A stretch of DNA of 64,000 nt, from positions 1-64,000 of the forward strand of contig LZRT01000121.1 in NCBI GenBank assembly GCA_002159075.1, written 5' to 3'. Position numbers and translations under genes: made by a program. Positions within the stretch are counted from its first letter, which is position 1, and each line of letters begins with the position of its first letter. The stretch is from Bacillus thermozeamaize. GTDB lineage: Bacteria; Bacillota; Bacilli; ZCTH02-B2. Under the pieces are notes generated by a model. The model ran no database searches and was not told where the DNA came from. It worked only from the letters and a program-made list of their open reading frames with translations. Positions 8,562-17,471 of the stretch are shown piece by piece.

Positions 8562-10118
8562 ATGACAACATCCACTCTGAGGCATTCGCAACAACTGCTG
8601 GTTGGAGAGGCGCTGCGGAGGGCGGCTTTCCGCTCTCCGGATATGGAAGCCTATGTATATGAAGAACAGCGTTTGACCTATCGCCAGATGGAGCAACGGG
8701 TGCTCCATCTGGCCGGATGGCTTCAGGCGCAAGGTTTGGGTTACGATGACAAGGTTGGCTTTATTCTCCGGAATGAACTGGCATTTCCTGAAGTTTTCTT
8801 TGCGGTGGCCCTGGCCGGAACAGTGGGCGTGCCGATCAATTTTCGATTGGCAGGTGATGAAATCGATTACATTGTAAATCATTCTGATAGCAAAATCCTG
8901 TTTATCGGTCGTGAATTTGTAGAGACGATTCAAGCGATCCGCCAGCGACTGCCGCAGGTGGAAACGATCGTGGTGGTCGGAAGCCAGGACGAGGTTCCTG
9001 GAATGGTCCGGTATAAGTCCATTTTTGAACAACCGGTTTCCTTTACTCCTTGTGAAAGGCTCACAGATGACGATGCCTGCATGATCGTTTACACGTCAGG
9101 AACAACCGGCCGTCCCAAGGGGGCGGTGCTGACCCACAAGAACCTGTACATGAATTCAATGAACATGATCGCCTTTTCCGGCCTGAGGCCACAGAACAAG
9201 CAGTTGGTCGTCCCGCCGCTCTTTCATGTGGCGGCCATGTCGACACTGGTGACGACCACCCTGCTTGGAGGGACGACGGTGATTCACCGCGAGTTTGAGC
9301 CAGTGAAGATTCTGGAAACCATCCAGGCGGAGCGGATCACGCAACTCTTTCTCGTGCCGGCGATGTGGAATTTTCTTTTCCAAGTCCCGAATATTGAACA
9401 GTATGACCTGAGCTCGTTGACCTCCTGTTCGACCGGTGGGGCGATTTGTCCGCTGGAACTGAAGAAACGGATCATGCATTACTTCCCCAATGCCAACTTG
9501 TATGAAGCATTCGGGCAGACTGAGATGAGCCCTTGTGCCACGGTGCTCGGCCATGAAGATATCCTGCGCAAGACGACATCGGTCGGCAAGCCGGCGTTGA
9601 ATGTGGAAGTGCGCATTGTGGATGACGAGATGAACGATGTGCCGGTGGGAGAGGTTGGTGAGATTGTTTACCGGGGGCCCACTGTCATGAAGGAGTACTA
9701 CAAAAATCCTGAGGCGACGGCCGAGGCCTTCCGCGGCGGTTGGTTCCACAGCGGCGATTTGGTGCGGATGGACGAGGAAGGGTTTGTGTATGTGGTGGAC
9801 CGGAAGAAGGATATGATCATCAGCGGTGGAGAAAATATCTATCCGGCAGAGATCGAGGAGGTGCTCTACACCCATCCAGGGATCCTGGAGGCGGCCGTCA
9901 TCGGTGTGCCGGATGAAACCTGGGGAGAGACAGTCAAGGCGGTGGTGGTTCCAAAGCCGGGTGCACAATTAACTGCGGAAGAAGTGATCGCCCATTGCAC
10001 CAGACATCTGGCTTCTTACAAGAAACCCCGCATCGTGGAGTTTGTGGAGGTACTTCCCCGCAATGCCGCCGGCAAGGTGCTGAAACGGGTGTTGCGTGAA
10101 GCGCACCAGACAAGATAA
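8562..10118 (+). CDS. AMP-forming acyl-CoA synthetase
   Basis: A 518-residue ANL-superfamily adenylate-forming enzyme that activates a carboxylic acid to its CoA thioester with ATP. Signature blocks are intact: YTSGTTGRPKGAVLTH (P-loop-like A3), YEAFGQTEMSP (A5), SGDLVRMDEEGFVYVVDRKKD (A7/A8) and NAAGKVLKR near the C-terminus with the catalytic Lys (A10). AAAGGAGGGGG lies just upstream of the ATG. It is third in the ACAD-ACAD-ligase operon and so probably supplies the acyl-CoA used by the two dehydrogenases. Chain-length preference cannot be told. A terminator follows about 95 bases after the stop. Confidence 0.93.
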   Translation: MTTSTLRHSQQLLVGEALRRAAFRSPDMEAYVYEEQRLTYRQMEQRVLHLAGWLQAQGLGYDDKVGFILRNELAFPEVFFAVALAGTVGVPINFRLAGDEIDYIVNHSDSKILFIGREFVETIQAIRQRLPQVETIVVVGSQDEVPGMVRYKSIFEQPVSFTPCERLTDDDACMIVYTSGTTGRPKGAVLTHKNLYMNSMNMIAFSGLRPQNKQLVVPPLFHVAAMSTLVTTTLLGGTTVIHREFEPVKILETIQAERITQLFLVPAMWNFLFQVPNIEQYDLSSLTSCSTGGAICPLELKKRIMHYFPNANLYEAFGQTEMSPCATVLGHEDILRKTTSVGKPALNVEVRIVDDEMNDVPVGEVGEIVYRGPTVMKEYYKNPEATAEAFRGGWFHSGDLVRMDEEGFVYVVDRKKDMIISGGENIYPAEIEEVLYTHPGILEAAVIGVPDETWGETVKAVVVPKPGAQLTAEEVIAHCTRHLASYKKPRIVEFVEVLPRNAAGKVLKRVLREAHQTR

Positions 10119-10170
10119 TGCGCCAGTTGATGTGTCTATTTTTCGAAATATTAAATCATATTAAATCATC

Positions 10171-10203
10171 ACAGCATCCGGGCGATGATCAACGAATCCT
10201 ACA
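10171..10203 (+). repeat. intergenic fragment of an ACAD gene
   Basis: These 33 bases match 8325-8357, inside the ACAD at 7376, with only two differences; 26 of them (10178-10203 against 8332-8357) are identical. In the gene they encode residues around ARAMINESY. Here they stand alone between the ligase stop and its terminator. This looks like a recombination or deletion scar. Confidence 0.8.
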
Positions 10204-10211
10204 GGATCCTT

Positions 10212-10245
10212 AAGTGGACCTTTTTCAGGGTCCGCTTTACTTTTT
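10212..10245 (+). terminator. terminator of the ACAD-ACAD-ligase operon
   Basis: AAGTGGACC (10212-10220) pairs with GGTCCGCTT (10229-10237) with one G-T wobble; TACTTTTT follows. Confidence 0.85.
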
Positions 10246-10361
10246 CGCGACGTTTTTTAACCATTTGGTAACCCTCTTTTGCCTGCTGACAGATAAAATG
10301 AGCATGGATGCGGAACGTTGCAAGTTGAAAAATACAATATTAAGAAAGGAAGGATAATCTG

Positions 10362-11027
10362 ATGAGAATGCGGAGCATCGTTATTGCTGTGGCGTGCATG
10401 TGCGTTGCATTCATGAGTGGTTGTGGCCACGATCCCAATGCATCAGGGATGAATCCGGGAAAGGAAGCGGACATCAATCTCGAAAAGGAGACGGGCGTCC
10501 ATGCGGGAAATGCAGCGGCTGGAGACGCAAAGGCTGGAGACGCAAACAAGGTGGATGGTGCGATGACTGACACAGATGCAAATGCGGGTAACGAGGCGGA
10601 TGCCAATGCGGGTAACCAGAAGGTTTCGAATGCGGATGGCCTGACAGGTGAGCATTCTGCCGTAGAAGAAGCGGAGAAGGCGGTTGACCTTGCGTTTGTC
10701 AAACAAAACTTAAAGCAGCGGATGAGCAAGGAAGAAGTGAAGCGCCTCTTCGGGACGGTGTATACCGAAGTGTATGGTATGGATGATGATGAAACGTGGC
10801 GTTATGATTTCGGAAAGAAAGAAGGATATGAGTTCCATGTGGAAGGGAATCTGGATGCGGTTGATTTGGAAGGCCTCCGCCAAGGATCGCTCGCTTCCCA
10901 GTTGTTTGTCAGCTTTGACGAAAAGGGAGAGGTTAAATCGTTTGCGTATTATTATCTGGGTGCTGACGGGATGATACATGAGTATCGCGTGATGCCGGAC
11001 GGTTCCGTAAAAGAAGAAGAAATATAA
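10362..11027 (+). CDS. lipoprotein with BamE/SmpA-like C-terminal domain
   Basis: A 221-residue predicted lipoprotein: a short signal peptide ends in lipobox MSGC with Cys21. Residues about 25-105 are a low-complexity linker rich in Ala, Gly, Asn and Asp, with repeats such as AGDAK and ANAGN. The last ~100 residues form a compact domain starting MSKEEVKRLFGT and containing WRYDF, KEGYEF, DAVDLEGL and a YYL strand. The same blocks recur in order at the end of the lipoprotein at 13253. The MS-K-EEV-x-x-LFG start resembles BamE/SmpA-type domains found in both Gram-negative and Firmicute lipoproteins. AAGGAAGG precedes the ATG. It lies upstream of a two-component system on the same strand, so a sensory or accessory role is inferred. 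Confidence 0.85.
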   Translation: MRMRSIVIAVACMCVAFMSGCGHDPNASGMNPGKEADINLEKETGVHAGNAAAGDAKAGDANKVDGAMTDTDANAGNEADANAGNQKVSNADGLTGEHSAVEEAEKAVDLAFVKQNLKQRMSKEEVKRLFGTVYTEVYGMDDDETWRYDFGKKEGYEFHVEGNLDAVDLEGLRQGSLASQLFVSFDEKGEVKSFAYYYLGADGMIHEYRVMPDGSVKEEEI

Positions 11028-11119
11028 TATGAGGAAGTCCTGTTTCCTGTTTTTACATCGTCTGTTTTATCTTGTTGTATGGTAGGTTTATACATGACCG
11101 AATCAAAATGGAGGCGGCG

Positions 11120-11845
11120 ATGGGTACTGCTGAGCGCAATCAGGTGTTGGTCGTCGAGGACGATGAGCATATCCGGCGCTTTGTCGTCATCAATTTGGAG
11201 CGGAGCGGCTTTGTAGTGGCCGAGACGGCTTTTGGCGCAGAGGCGTTGGCGATGGCGGATCGGCTCATGCCGGATGTTGTGGTGCTGGACATCATGCTTC
11301 CCGACATGAACGGATTCGACATTTGCCGACGGCTCCGGGCGGCGCATCCCGAAATGGCGATCCTGATGCTCACCGCACGGGGACAGGACATGGACAAGGT
11401 GACGGGACTGGAACTTGGCGCTGACGATTATATCGTCAAACCGTTCAACCCATTGGAACTTGTGGCTCGCATGAAGGCCATTTTACGGCGGACAAAAGGT
11501 GCCTCCGAAACTCGCCGGAGAGTGCTTCGCTCCGGCCCTTTCACGTTGGACTTGACCGCGAACGAATGTTATAAAGCGGGGCATCCTGTGGAATTGACAC
11601 CAAAAGAGTTTCAGATGATGAAGGTTTTCATGGAAAATCCGGGCCATGCTTTGGACCGGGATCGACTGCTCGATCTGGTTTGGGGGCAGGATTTTGTGGG
11701 TGACCCGAAAACGGTGGATGTCCATGTTCGCAGACTGCGGGAAAAGATTGAAGCTGATCCGTCCCGGCCAAAATTTATCGAGACCGTTTGGGGGCTGGGA
11801 TATCGCTGGCGAAAGGGCGATTCAGTTGAGCGGGATCAAGGTTAG
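11120..11845 (+). CDS. OmpR/PhoB-family response regulator
   Basis: A 241-residue two-domain response regulator. The receiver has the acidic pair in VVEDDE (13-15), the phospho-acceptor D57 in VVLDIMLPD, Thr in MLTARG and Lys in VKPFNP. The C-terminal winged helix has the OmpR pattern ELTPKEFQMMKVFMENPG and TVDVHVRRLREKIE, ending ETVWGLGYRW. The ATG at 11120 is five bases after GGAGG; earlier starts in the frame lack support. The kinase gene overlaps its 3' end by 20 bases, so the pair is translationally coupled. Its target promoters are not evident in the window; the flanking lipoprotein genes are the obvious candidates. Confidence 0.95.
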   Translation: MGTAERNQVLVVEDDEHIRRFVVINLERSGFVVAETAFGAEALAMADRLMPDVVVLDIMLPDMNGFDICRRLRAAHPEMAILMLTARGQDMDKVTGLELGADDYIVKPFNPLELVARMKAILRRTKGASETRRRVLRSGPFTLDLTANECYKAGHPVELTPKEFQMMKVFMENPGHALDRDRLLDLVWGQDFVGDPKTVDVHVRRLREKIEADPSRPKFIETVWGLGYRWRKGDSVERDQG

Positions 11846-13211
11846 ATTGGTGGGGAGCTACCTCATTGTGATTTTGCTTACGGTATTATTTCTCGAAATC
11901 GCCCTCATTTTTTCAATCAGGTATTATTACGAACAAAATATCAAAATGATATTGGCTAGTCATGCTGAAATGTCTGCTCATCTGTTTGAGCGGTATTTGG
12001 CTGACGAACATTGGGAAGAACGAAGTGCAGAATTGCTGGATAATTTTTCTCTTCATACGAGCGCGCAAGTACAGATTTTGAATGCTTCCGGGCGATTGCT
12101 GCAAGATACGAACGGCTTGCCATCCAATCTTTCGTTCAACCGTGACCCGGATGTGCAACAGGCTCTTGCGGGAGAACCTGGGAGCTGGAAAGGCACGATG
12201 CCGGTTACGCGCGAGCCTGTCCTCGCGGTGTCTTATCCTCTTATCCATCACGGGCAAACGGTCGGGGTGGTGCGGTTTGTCACATCCTTGACTGGTGTGG
12301 AGGACGCGATCCAAACCCTTGCCATTGTGTTGGTGTTGATTGGCCTAATGGTGGTTGCGCTGGTGGCCGCGATCAGTTGGTTTTTAGCGAAGACGATTGT
12401 CGGTCCGGTCATCGATTTGACAAAAGCGGCTGAAAAGATGGCGGAAGGGGATTTTTCGGTCCGTGCGAAGAAGCGTTATAACGATGAGATGGGAAAGCTT
12501 GCTGATACCTTGAATCTGATGGTGAGCCAAATCTCGCGGAGCGAGCAACTGAAGAATGAGTTCATCTCATCCATTTCACACGAACTGCGCACCCCGTTGA
12601 CAAACATCAAAGGTTGGGCAATCACGCTGCGGACCGGAAAACATGACCAGCGGATGAAACTGGAGGACGGGCTTGAGGTGATTGAGCAAGAGAGCGATCG
12701 TTTGAGCCGGCTGGTTGAAGAATTGTTGGATTTTTCCAAGTTTGAGGCGGGGAGGATCGTTTTGCGTAAGGAACCGCTTCACATTCCGGAATTGCTGATG
12801 TGGCTGGAAAAGCAACTCAAGCCAAGGGCACTCCGGCAAAGCTTGATATTTCAAGTCAAGGCGGATGACCAGCTTCCTGTCATTTCCGCCGACGAGTATC
12901 GTTTGAAACAAGTTCTGATCAACCTTGTCGACAACGCGTTTAAGTTTACCGAACCGCATGGACATGTGTATGTCCATGCGAGCAAGACGGAAGAACACGT
13001 GATTATCACGGTTGAGGATACTGGAATTGGCATTCCTGAGGATGAGTTGCCCCATGTATTTCAAAAATTTTATAAAGGGACGAGCAATGTTGCAGGAAGC
13101 GGCTTGGGTTTGGCGATTGCGAAAGAAATGATCAAACTGCATGGTGGTCAGATCGTCATTGACAGTAAAGAAGGAACAGGGACAAAAGTTCAAGTTTTCC
13201 TCCCGTACTGA
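11826..13211 (+). CDS. membrane sensor histidine kinase
   Basis: A 461-residue kinase with the TTG start at 11826 (AAAGGG eight bases upstream). Layout: membrane segment at about 8-30, extracytoplasmic sensor domain about 32-160, second membrane segment about 161-186, HAMP domain about 190-240, HisKA with phospho-acceptor H252 in SSISHELRTPLTN, then HATPase with NLVDNAFKF, DTGIGIPEDE and GSGLGLAIAKE. It resembles the ResE/PhoR/WalK type in architecture. The sensor domain shows no motif I recognise. The next gene is a lipoprotein and the gene before the response regulator is a related one, which suggests the sensor works with cell-surface lipoproteins; this is inference. Confidence 0.95.
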   Translation: MSGIKVRLVGSYLIVILLTVLFLEIALIFSIRYYYEQNIKMILASHAEMSAHLFERYLADEHWEERSAELLDNFSLHTSAQVQILNASGRLLQDTNGLPSNLSFNRDPDVQQALAGEPGSWKGTMPVTREPVLAVSYPLIHHGQTVGVVRFVTSLTGVEDAIQTLAIVLVLIGLMVVALVAAISWFLAKTIVGPVIDLTKAAEKMAEGDFSVRAKKRYNDEMGKLADTLNLMVSQISRSEQLKNEFISSISHELRTPLTNIKGWAITLRTGKHDQRMKLEDGLEVIEQESDRLSRLVEELLDFSKFEAGRIVLRKEPLHIPELLMWLEKQLKPRALRQSLIFQVKADDQLPVISADEYRLKQVLINLVDNAFKFTEPHGHVYVHASKTEEHVIITVEDTGIGIPEDELPHVFQKFYKGTSNVAGSGLGLAIAKEMIKLHGGQIVIDSKEGTGTKVQVFLPY

Positions 13212-13252
13212 CGAAGGTTTTGCATGGGTGACAACAGAAGGGGGCAACATCG

Positions 13253-14482
13253 ATGCCAATATTGAGATGGGTAGGTGTGGCGTTCGCATCGTTCCTTGTG
13301 CTGGGAGGATGCGGCATGCTTCCTCCGCCGGGGGATACGATTAAACCGCCGACGGTTTTAGATGATAAAGAACACGAAGATGAATTGAGAATAGACATTC
13401 AAAAGCGGTTGCCTGCTGGTGCCAGACTGCTTGCGGCGGCCAACCCGGAAGGGAGCCAAGCGATTCAATTTCGGGACCTGGATGGGGACGGCATCGATGA
13501 GGCGTTGGTGGTTTACGAACAGACCGCGCAAAGCCAAAAAAGTTTGTCGGCGGCATTATTGAAGGAACAAAATAAACAGTGGAAATTGATTTGGACAACA
13601 AGAGGTCTGGGGCATGCAGTCGATTATGCGGGGTTTGCCGATGTGACGGGCGACGGCCATCCGGAAGTGCTGTTGGGTTGGGTGATGGGGGCTGATGCCG
13701 GAAAAGGCCTGGACATTTATCAATGGCGGAATGGCAGCCTGGAATTGTTGACGAATATCGCTTATCACATCAACTTAGACGTAGAGCAAATGCCTTCAAC
13801 CAAGGGAGAGAATAAACAGGCGGAAATCGCCATTTGGAAAAAAGACGTGGGGTCAGCTTACCAGGTGGAGGTTTACCGTTGGGATCCAAGCCGACAGGAG
13901 ATGATTCCGGCAGAAGATGTATACCCCGGTTATTTCCGAAAAGTGGTTGCGTATTATGAGGAGCAAACGATTAATCATCCTGATCAAGCCATTTATTGGT
14001 ATTATCTTGCAGATGCGCAACGAAAAACCTATCAATCGAAGGAGGCATTGAAATCGATTGAAAAAGGCCTGGCATTACAAGCCGGGTATCCATCAAAGGA
14101 ACAATTTGAACGCTTGAAGGAACAAGTCCGGCGCATGGTCAGTTACATGGCAAGCCACATGACGATTGGACGCACACAGAAAGAAATCGAGAACTTGTTC
14201 GGAACCGACCACGCAGAGGTGCCAAATGCCAAAGAAGGCGGGAAGTTGTGGAGATATGACTATCCTGCCAAAGAAGGCTATTCTTTTGACGACGGCGGAA
14301 TGGATGCCGTAGATGTTGATGGACTCCAAAACGGTTTGATGTTCATGCAGCTGTTTATTTCTTGGTCAGACCAAGGCACAGCGGACGGGTACACGCTGTA
14401 CTACCTCGATCAAGAGGGGAACATACAAGAAGAACGTATTTTTTCTGATGGCGGCCTCAAAACTTCAACATCGCATCCATGA
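13253..14482 (+). CDS. lipoprotein with FG-GAP-like, TPR-like and BamE-like parts
   Basis: A 409-residue predicted lipoprotein with lipobox LGGC at Cys20. Residues about 55-135 carry two VCBS/FG-GAP-like calcium-type loops, FRDLDGDGIDEALVV and FADVTGDGHPEVLLG. Around 240-290 a helical hairpin with YWYYLADAQRKTYQ and ALKSIEKGLAL looks like a TPR unit. The last ~110 residues start IGRTQKEIENLFGT and contain LWRYDY, KEGYSF, DAVDVDGLQ and LYYLDQEG, the same ordered blocks as in the lipoprotein at 10362. GGGGG precedes the ATG. It starts 42 bases after the histidine kinase and is presumably in its operon. Function unknown; anchored outside the membrane. Confidence 0.85.
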   Translation: MPILRWVGVAFASFLVLGGCGMLPPPGDTIKPPTVLDDKEHEDELRIDIQKRLPAGARLLAAANPEGSQAIQFRDLDGDGIDEALVVYEQTAQSQKSLSAALLKEQNKQWKLIWTTRGLGHAVDYAGFADVTGDGHPEVLLGWVMGADAGKGLDIYQWRNGSLELLTNIAYHINLDVEQMPSTKGENKQAEIAIWKKDVGSAYQVEVYRWDPSRQEMIPAEDVYPGYFRKVVAYYEEQTINHPDQAIYWYYLADAQRKTYQSKEALKSIEKGLALQAGYPSKEQFERLKEQVRRMVSYMASHMTIGRTQKEIENLFGTDHAEVPNAKEGGKLWRYDYPAKEGYSFDDGGMDAVDVDGLQNGLMFMQLFISWSDQGTADGYTLYYLDQEGNIQEERIFSDGGLKTSTSHP

Positions 14483-14503
14483 TTTCAACATCGCGTCCAT
14501 GAG
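14464..14503 (+). repeat. tandem 20-base duplication at the lipoprotein stop codon
   Basis: TTCAACATCGCRTCCATGA occurs twice with a 20-base period, with one difference. The first copy supplies the stop codon (14480-14482) of the lipoprotein gene, so the duplication touches the extreme C-terminus without lengthening it. Confidence 0.75.
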
Positions 14504-14534
14504 TTCGCTTTTTAAGAACAGACAGCTTTTTAAG

Positions 14535-14563
14535 GAGTGGTGCTTTGCATGGCCCACTCTTTT
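14535..14563 (+). terminator. terminator after the lipoprotein/two-component operon
   Basis: GAGTGG (14535-14540) pairs with CCACTC (14554-14559), followed by TTTT. Confidence 0.6.
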
Positions 14564-14636
14564 CGTATTTCTAACATTATATTATATTTATTATCGTACC
14601 AGAATTTTACTAGAATGAGATAGTTGGAGGGGAAAC

Positions 14637-15848
14637 ATGCACTTCGAATACTCGGAGAAGGTTCAAAAGCTGCGGGCACGCCTGATGGAGTTTATGGAAG
14701 AAGTCATATATCCGAATGAGAAAAAATACTACGAGCAGCTGCAACAATTGGAAAACAGGTGGACCGTTCCGCCGCTGATGGAAGAAATGAAGGCGAAGGC
14801 CAAGGCTGCCGGCCTGTGGAACCTGTTTTTGCCTCACGAAGAATACGGGGCCGGCCTGAGCAATCTGGAATATGCCCCGCTGGCTGAAATCATGGGGCGT
14901 GTGCCCTTTGCTTCGGAAGTGTTCAACTGTTCGGCGCCGGATACGGGAAACATGGAAACGCTTGTCTTGTATGGCTCCCCGGAACAGAAGGAACAATGGC
15001 TCGTTCCCCTGCTCAATGGCGAGATTCGTTCCGCCTTTGTGATGACGGAACCGGACGTCGCTTCTTCGGATGCAACCAATATCCAAGCACAAATTGTCCG
15101 GGACGGGGATGAGTATGTGATCAACGGGAGAAAATGGTGGTCGACCGGAGCCTTGCATCCCAACTGCAAAATTCTTATCGTTATGGGCAAAACCAATCCC
15201 AATGCGCCCAAACATGAGCAGCAATCGATGATTTTGGTTCCCATCGACACACCGGGTGTAAAAATTGTCCGGCATTTAACCTTGTTCGGCTATGATGACG
15301 CGCCATACGGCCATGCAGAGATTATCTTTGACAATGTGCGTGTGCCGGCCTCGAACATTTTGTGGGGAGAGGGCAAAGGGTTTGCCATTGCGCAGGGAAG
15401 GCTGGGACCTGGGCGCATTCACCATTGCATGCGTTTGATCGGCGTGGCGGAACGGGCGCTGGAGCTGATGTGCCGGCGGGTGAAGGAACGTGTCGCGTTT
15501 GGCAAACCGCTTGCCGAACAGGGCGTCATCCAGGAATGGATAGCCGATTCCAGAATCGAAATCGAACAGGCCCGCCTGTTGACGCTGAAGGCTGCTTACA
15601 TGATGGATACGGTAGGCAATAAAGCCGCCCGTGCGGAAATCGCCATGATCAAAGTGGTGGCCCCGAATGTGGCATTACGCGTCCTGGATCGGGCGATTCA
15701 GGCACACGGGGGTGCCGGGGTCAGCCAGGATTTTCCTTTGGCCTATTTCTGGGCGCGTTCACGCGTCCTGCGCATTGCCGACGGTCCGGATGAAGTGCAT
15801 CGCAGGACGGTGGCCAAACTGGAACTACGGAAAGGAAGAAATGCTTAA
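14637..15848 (+). CDS. ACAD10/11-type acyl-CoA dehydrogenase (first copy)
   Basis: A 403-residue acyl-CoA dehydrogenase of the ACAD10/ACAD11 subfamily. Diagnostic blocks are the flavin motif [21 protein letters not shown], the run [27 protein letters not shown], and at the end [10 protein letters not shown] and [12 protein letters not shown]. In mammals this domain is fused to an APH-type kinase; recent work ties it to breakdown of 4-hydroxy acids through a phosphorylated acyl-CoA. The kinase partner here would be the separate gene at 18039. A close paralog lies at 27838. TTGGAGGGG precedes the ATG. Earlier annotation of such proteins as generic ACADs would miss the phosphate-elimination chemistry, which I infer. 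Confidence 0.93.
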   Translation: MHFEYSEKVQKLRARLMEFMEEVIYPNEKKYYEQLQQLENRWTVPPLMEEMKAKAKAAGLWNLFLPHEEYGAGLSNLEYAPLAEIMGRVPFASEVFNCSAPDTGNMETLVLYGSPEQKEQWLVPLLNGEIRSAFVMTEPDVASSDATNIQAQIVRDGDEYVINGRKWWSTGALHPNCKILIVMGKTNPNAPKHEQQSMILVPIDTPGVKIVRHLTLFGYDDAPYGHAEIIFDNVRVPASNILWGEGKGFAIAQGRLGPGRIHHCMRLIGVAERALELMCRRVKERVAFGKPLAEQGVIQEWIADSRIEIEQARLLTLKAAYMMDTVGNKAARAEIAMIKVVAPNVALRVLDRAIQAHGGAGVSQDFPLAYFWARSRVLRIADGPDEVHRRTVAKLELRKGRNA

Positions 15849-15874
15849 GGTGATGTTTGATCGATTCACCTCTC

Positions 15875-16513
15875 TTAAAGGTCTTTTTTTTCGTAGATGC
15901 GCGCCGACAGGGCCCAGGAACCCAGTAGGACGATGGTTGTCAAGAGGAGCAAGATAACGGCCAGAACGTTGAGTGATGCAGACCGGAGCCAGTCCCCAAG
16001 CCCCCAGAAATCATGTTTTATTCCCAGGTTGAACACCGGGGGCAAGATGGCGAACACCAGAATGAAGAGGATAAACATGCTGATTTGGACAAAACGCGGC
16101 CCCAGCCAGTAATACATCGGGAAATAGATGGCGGCAAACCAGCCGGTGGCGGCCATCGTTAAGACCACGTCGAACATGTTGGTTCCCTGGGAAGACAGGT
16201 TGAACAAAGGGTGAACCATCAGGGCGATCCCGATGAAAACCAGTCCGGCCAGAATGGAAAACAGATACTTTGCCGCGACCACTTGTTTCCGGGAGACCGG
16301 CAGGCTGTTGATCAGGATGTGGCTATCGTTTTTTTCTTCCTGAGCCGCGATGCTCATTATGAAAAACCACGAGAGACCAGCGACAGGGAGAAGGAAGGCT
16401 GAACCATTCTCATTCATAATTGTTGTAACGAAGAGCAAGACTCCTAAACCCAACAGATACACAAAAATCACGGTTCGCAATGACATAAACTCCTTGTAAA
16501 GCAAGCTTGTCAT
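15875..16513 (-). CDS. ABC-2 type transporter permease
   Basis: A 212-residue integral membrane protein with about six hydrophobic segments and an N-terminal LLYKEFMSLR typical of ABC-2 permeases that work with YtrB-like ATPases. The motif SLPVSRKQVVAAKY after the second segment is common in this family. Its start codon overlaps the ATPase stop by four bases (16510-16513), so the two are coupled. The group GntR - ATPase - permease resembles small ytr-like export or stress systems. Exported compound unknown. Confidence 0.85.
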   Translation of the reverse strand: MTSLLYKEFMSLRTVIFVYLLGLGVLLFVTTIMNENGSAFLLPVAGLSWFFIMSIAAQEEKNDSHILINSLPVSRKQVVAAKYLFSILAGLVFIGIALMVHPLFNLSSQGTNMFDVVLTMAATGWFAAIYFPMYYWLGPRFVQISMFILFILVFAILPPVFNLGIKHDFWGLGDWLRSASLNVLAVILLLLTTIVLLGSWALSARIYEKKDL

Positions 16514-17391
16514 CTTTTTTCACCTCTTGTTTGCTGATGGCCCTTTACGGTCAGTACCATGATCTCCTCTAATGAGGGGATTTCGCAGATCACCTGATCC
16601 TGAAAGCGCCGGCGAACCTCATCGGGCTCAATGGTCAACCCTTCAAATCCGTATGGCGATTCACGCAACCCGACAAACAGCTTTCGGGTGTCCGGTGTGA
16701 GCAGCTCCTTCGCTCCTTTGACGATGCGATACTGATCGAGAATCTCGTCTTTCGGTTGGCTGAAGCGGATTCGGCCGTCGTGAATGAAGGTGATATAATC
16801 GGCGATTTGCTCCAGATCCGACGTGATGTGCGTGGAAAAAAAGACCGTCTTGTTTTCATCCTGGATTACTTCCGACAAAAGTTCCAGGATTTCACGAGGG
16901 ACAACCGGATCCAGGCCGGAAGTGGGTTCATCCATGATGATCAAATCGGCATCGTGGGAGAGGGCCAGGGCGATCGAATACTTCATTTTCATCCCTTTCG
17001 ACAAGTGTCTAATTTTGCGTTTGGCCGGCAGGCCGAACATCCTGAGGTAACGATTGAATGCAGCTTCATTCCACGTCGGATAAAAAGAGGCGATGACCCG
17101 CTTCATCTGTTCCACTGTCAAATATTCGTAAAAGTGATTTTCCGCATAGACAAACCCGATCCGCTGTCTGATCTCCTTTCCTTGATGCCGGCTGTCCATC
17201 CCGAAGATCCGGATGGAACCGGTATCTGGTTTGATCAGGTTCATCATCAGCTTGATGGTGGTGGTTTTGCCGGCTCCGTTGGGGCCGATAAAGCCATGGA
17301 TATACCCTTTTTTAAGCGAAAAAGAGAGGCTGTCCAGTTGAAAACCGCCATATGACTTGCTGACCTGGTCAAAGACGACGACATCATCCAT
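16510..17391 (-). CDS. ABC transporter ATP-binding protein
   Basis: A 293-residue ABC ATPase of the drug/peptide-export type (YtrB-like). Walker A GPNGAGKTT is at 36-44, the signature is degenerate LSKGMKMKYS instead of LSGGQ, Walker B is LIIMDEPTSGLDP and the switch His is in FFSTH. About 80 residues beyond the core form a C-terminal extension typical of YtrB/BcrA-like proteins. It pairs with the permease at 15875. A GntR repressor gene is 80 bases upstream on the same strand. Confidence 0.92.
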   Translation of the reverse strand: MDDVVVFDQVSKSYGGFQLDSLSFSLKKGYIHGFIGPNGAGKTTTIKLMMNLIKPDTGSIRIFGMDSRHQGKEIRQRIGFVYAENHFYEYLTVEQMKRVIASFYPTWNEAAFNRYLRMFGLPAKRKIRHLSKGMKMKYSIALALSHDADLIIMDEPTSGLDPVVPREILELLSEVIQDENKTVFFSTHITSDLEQIADYITFIHDGRIRFSQPKDEILDQYRIVKGAKELLTPDTRKLFVGLRESPYGFEGLTIEPDEVRRRFQDQVICEIPSLEEIMVLTVKGHQQTRGEKR

Positions 17392-17471
17392 GGTGAGGTC
17401 CCCCTTTACAAGCTCTTTCTCTAAACCTCTTTCTCAAAACTCTTTCTCAAATCCGTCTAAATATCTGTGGT

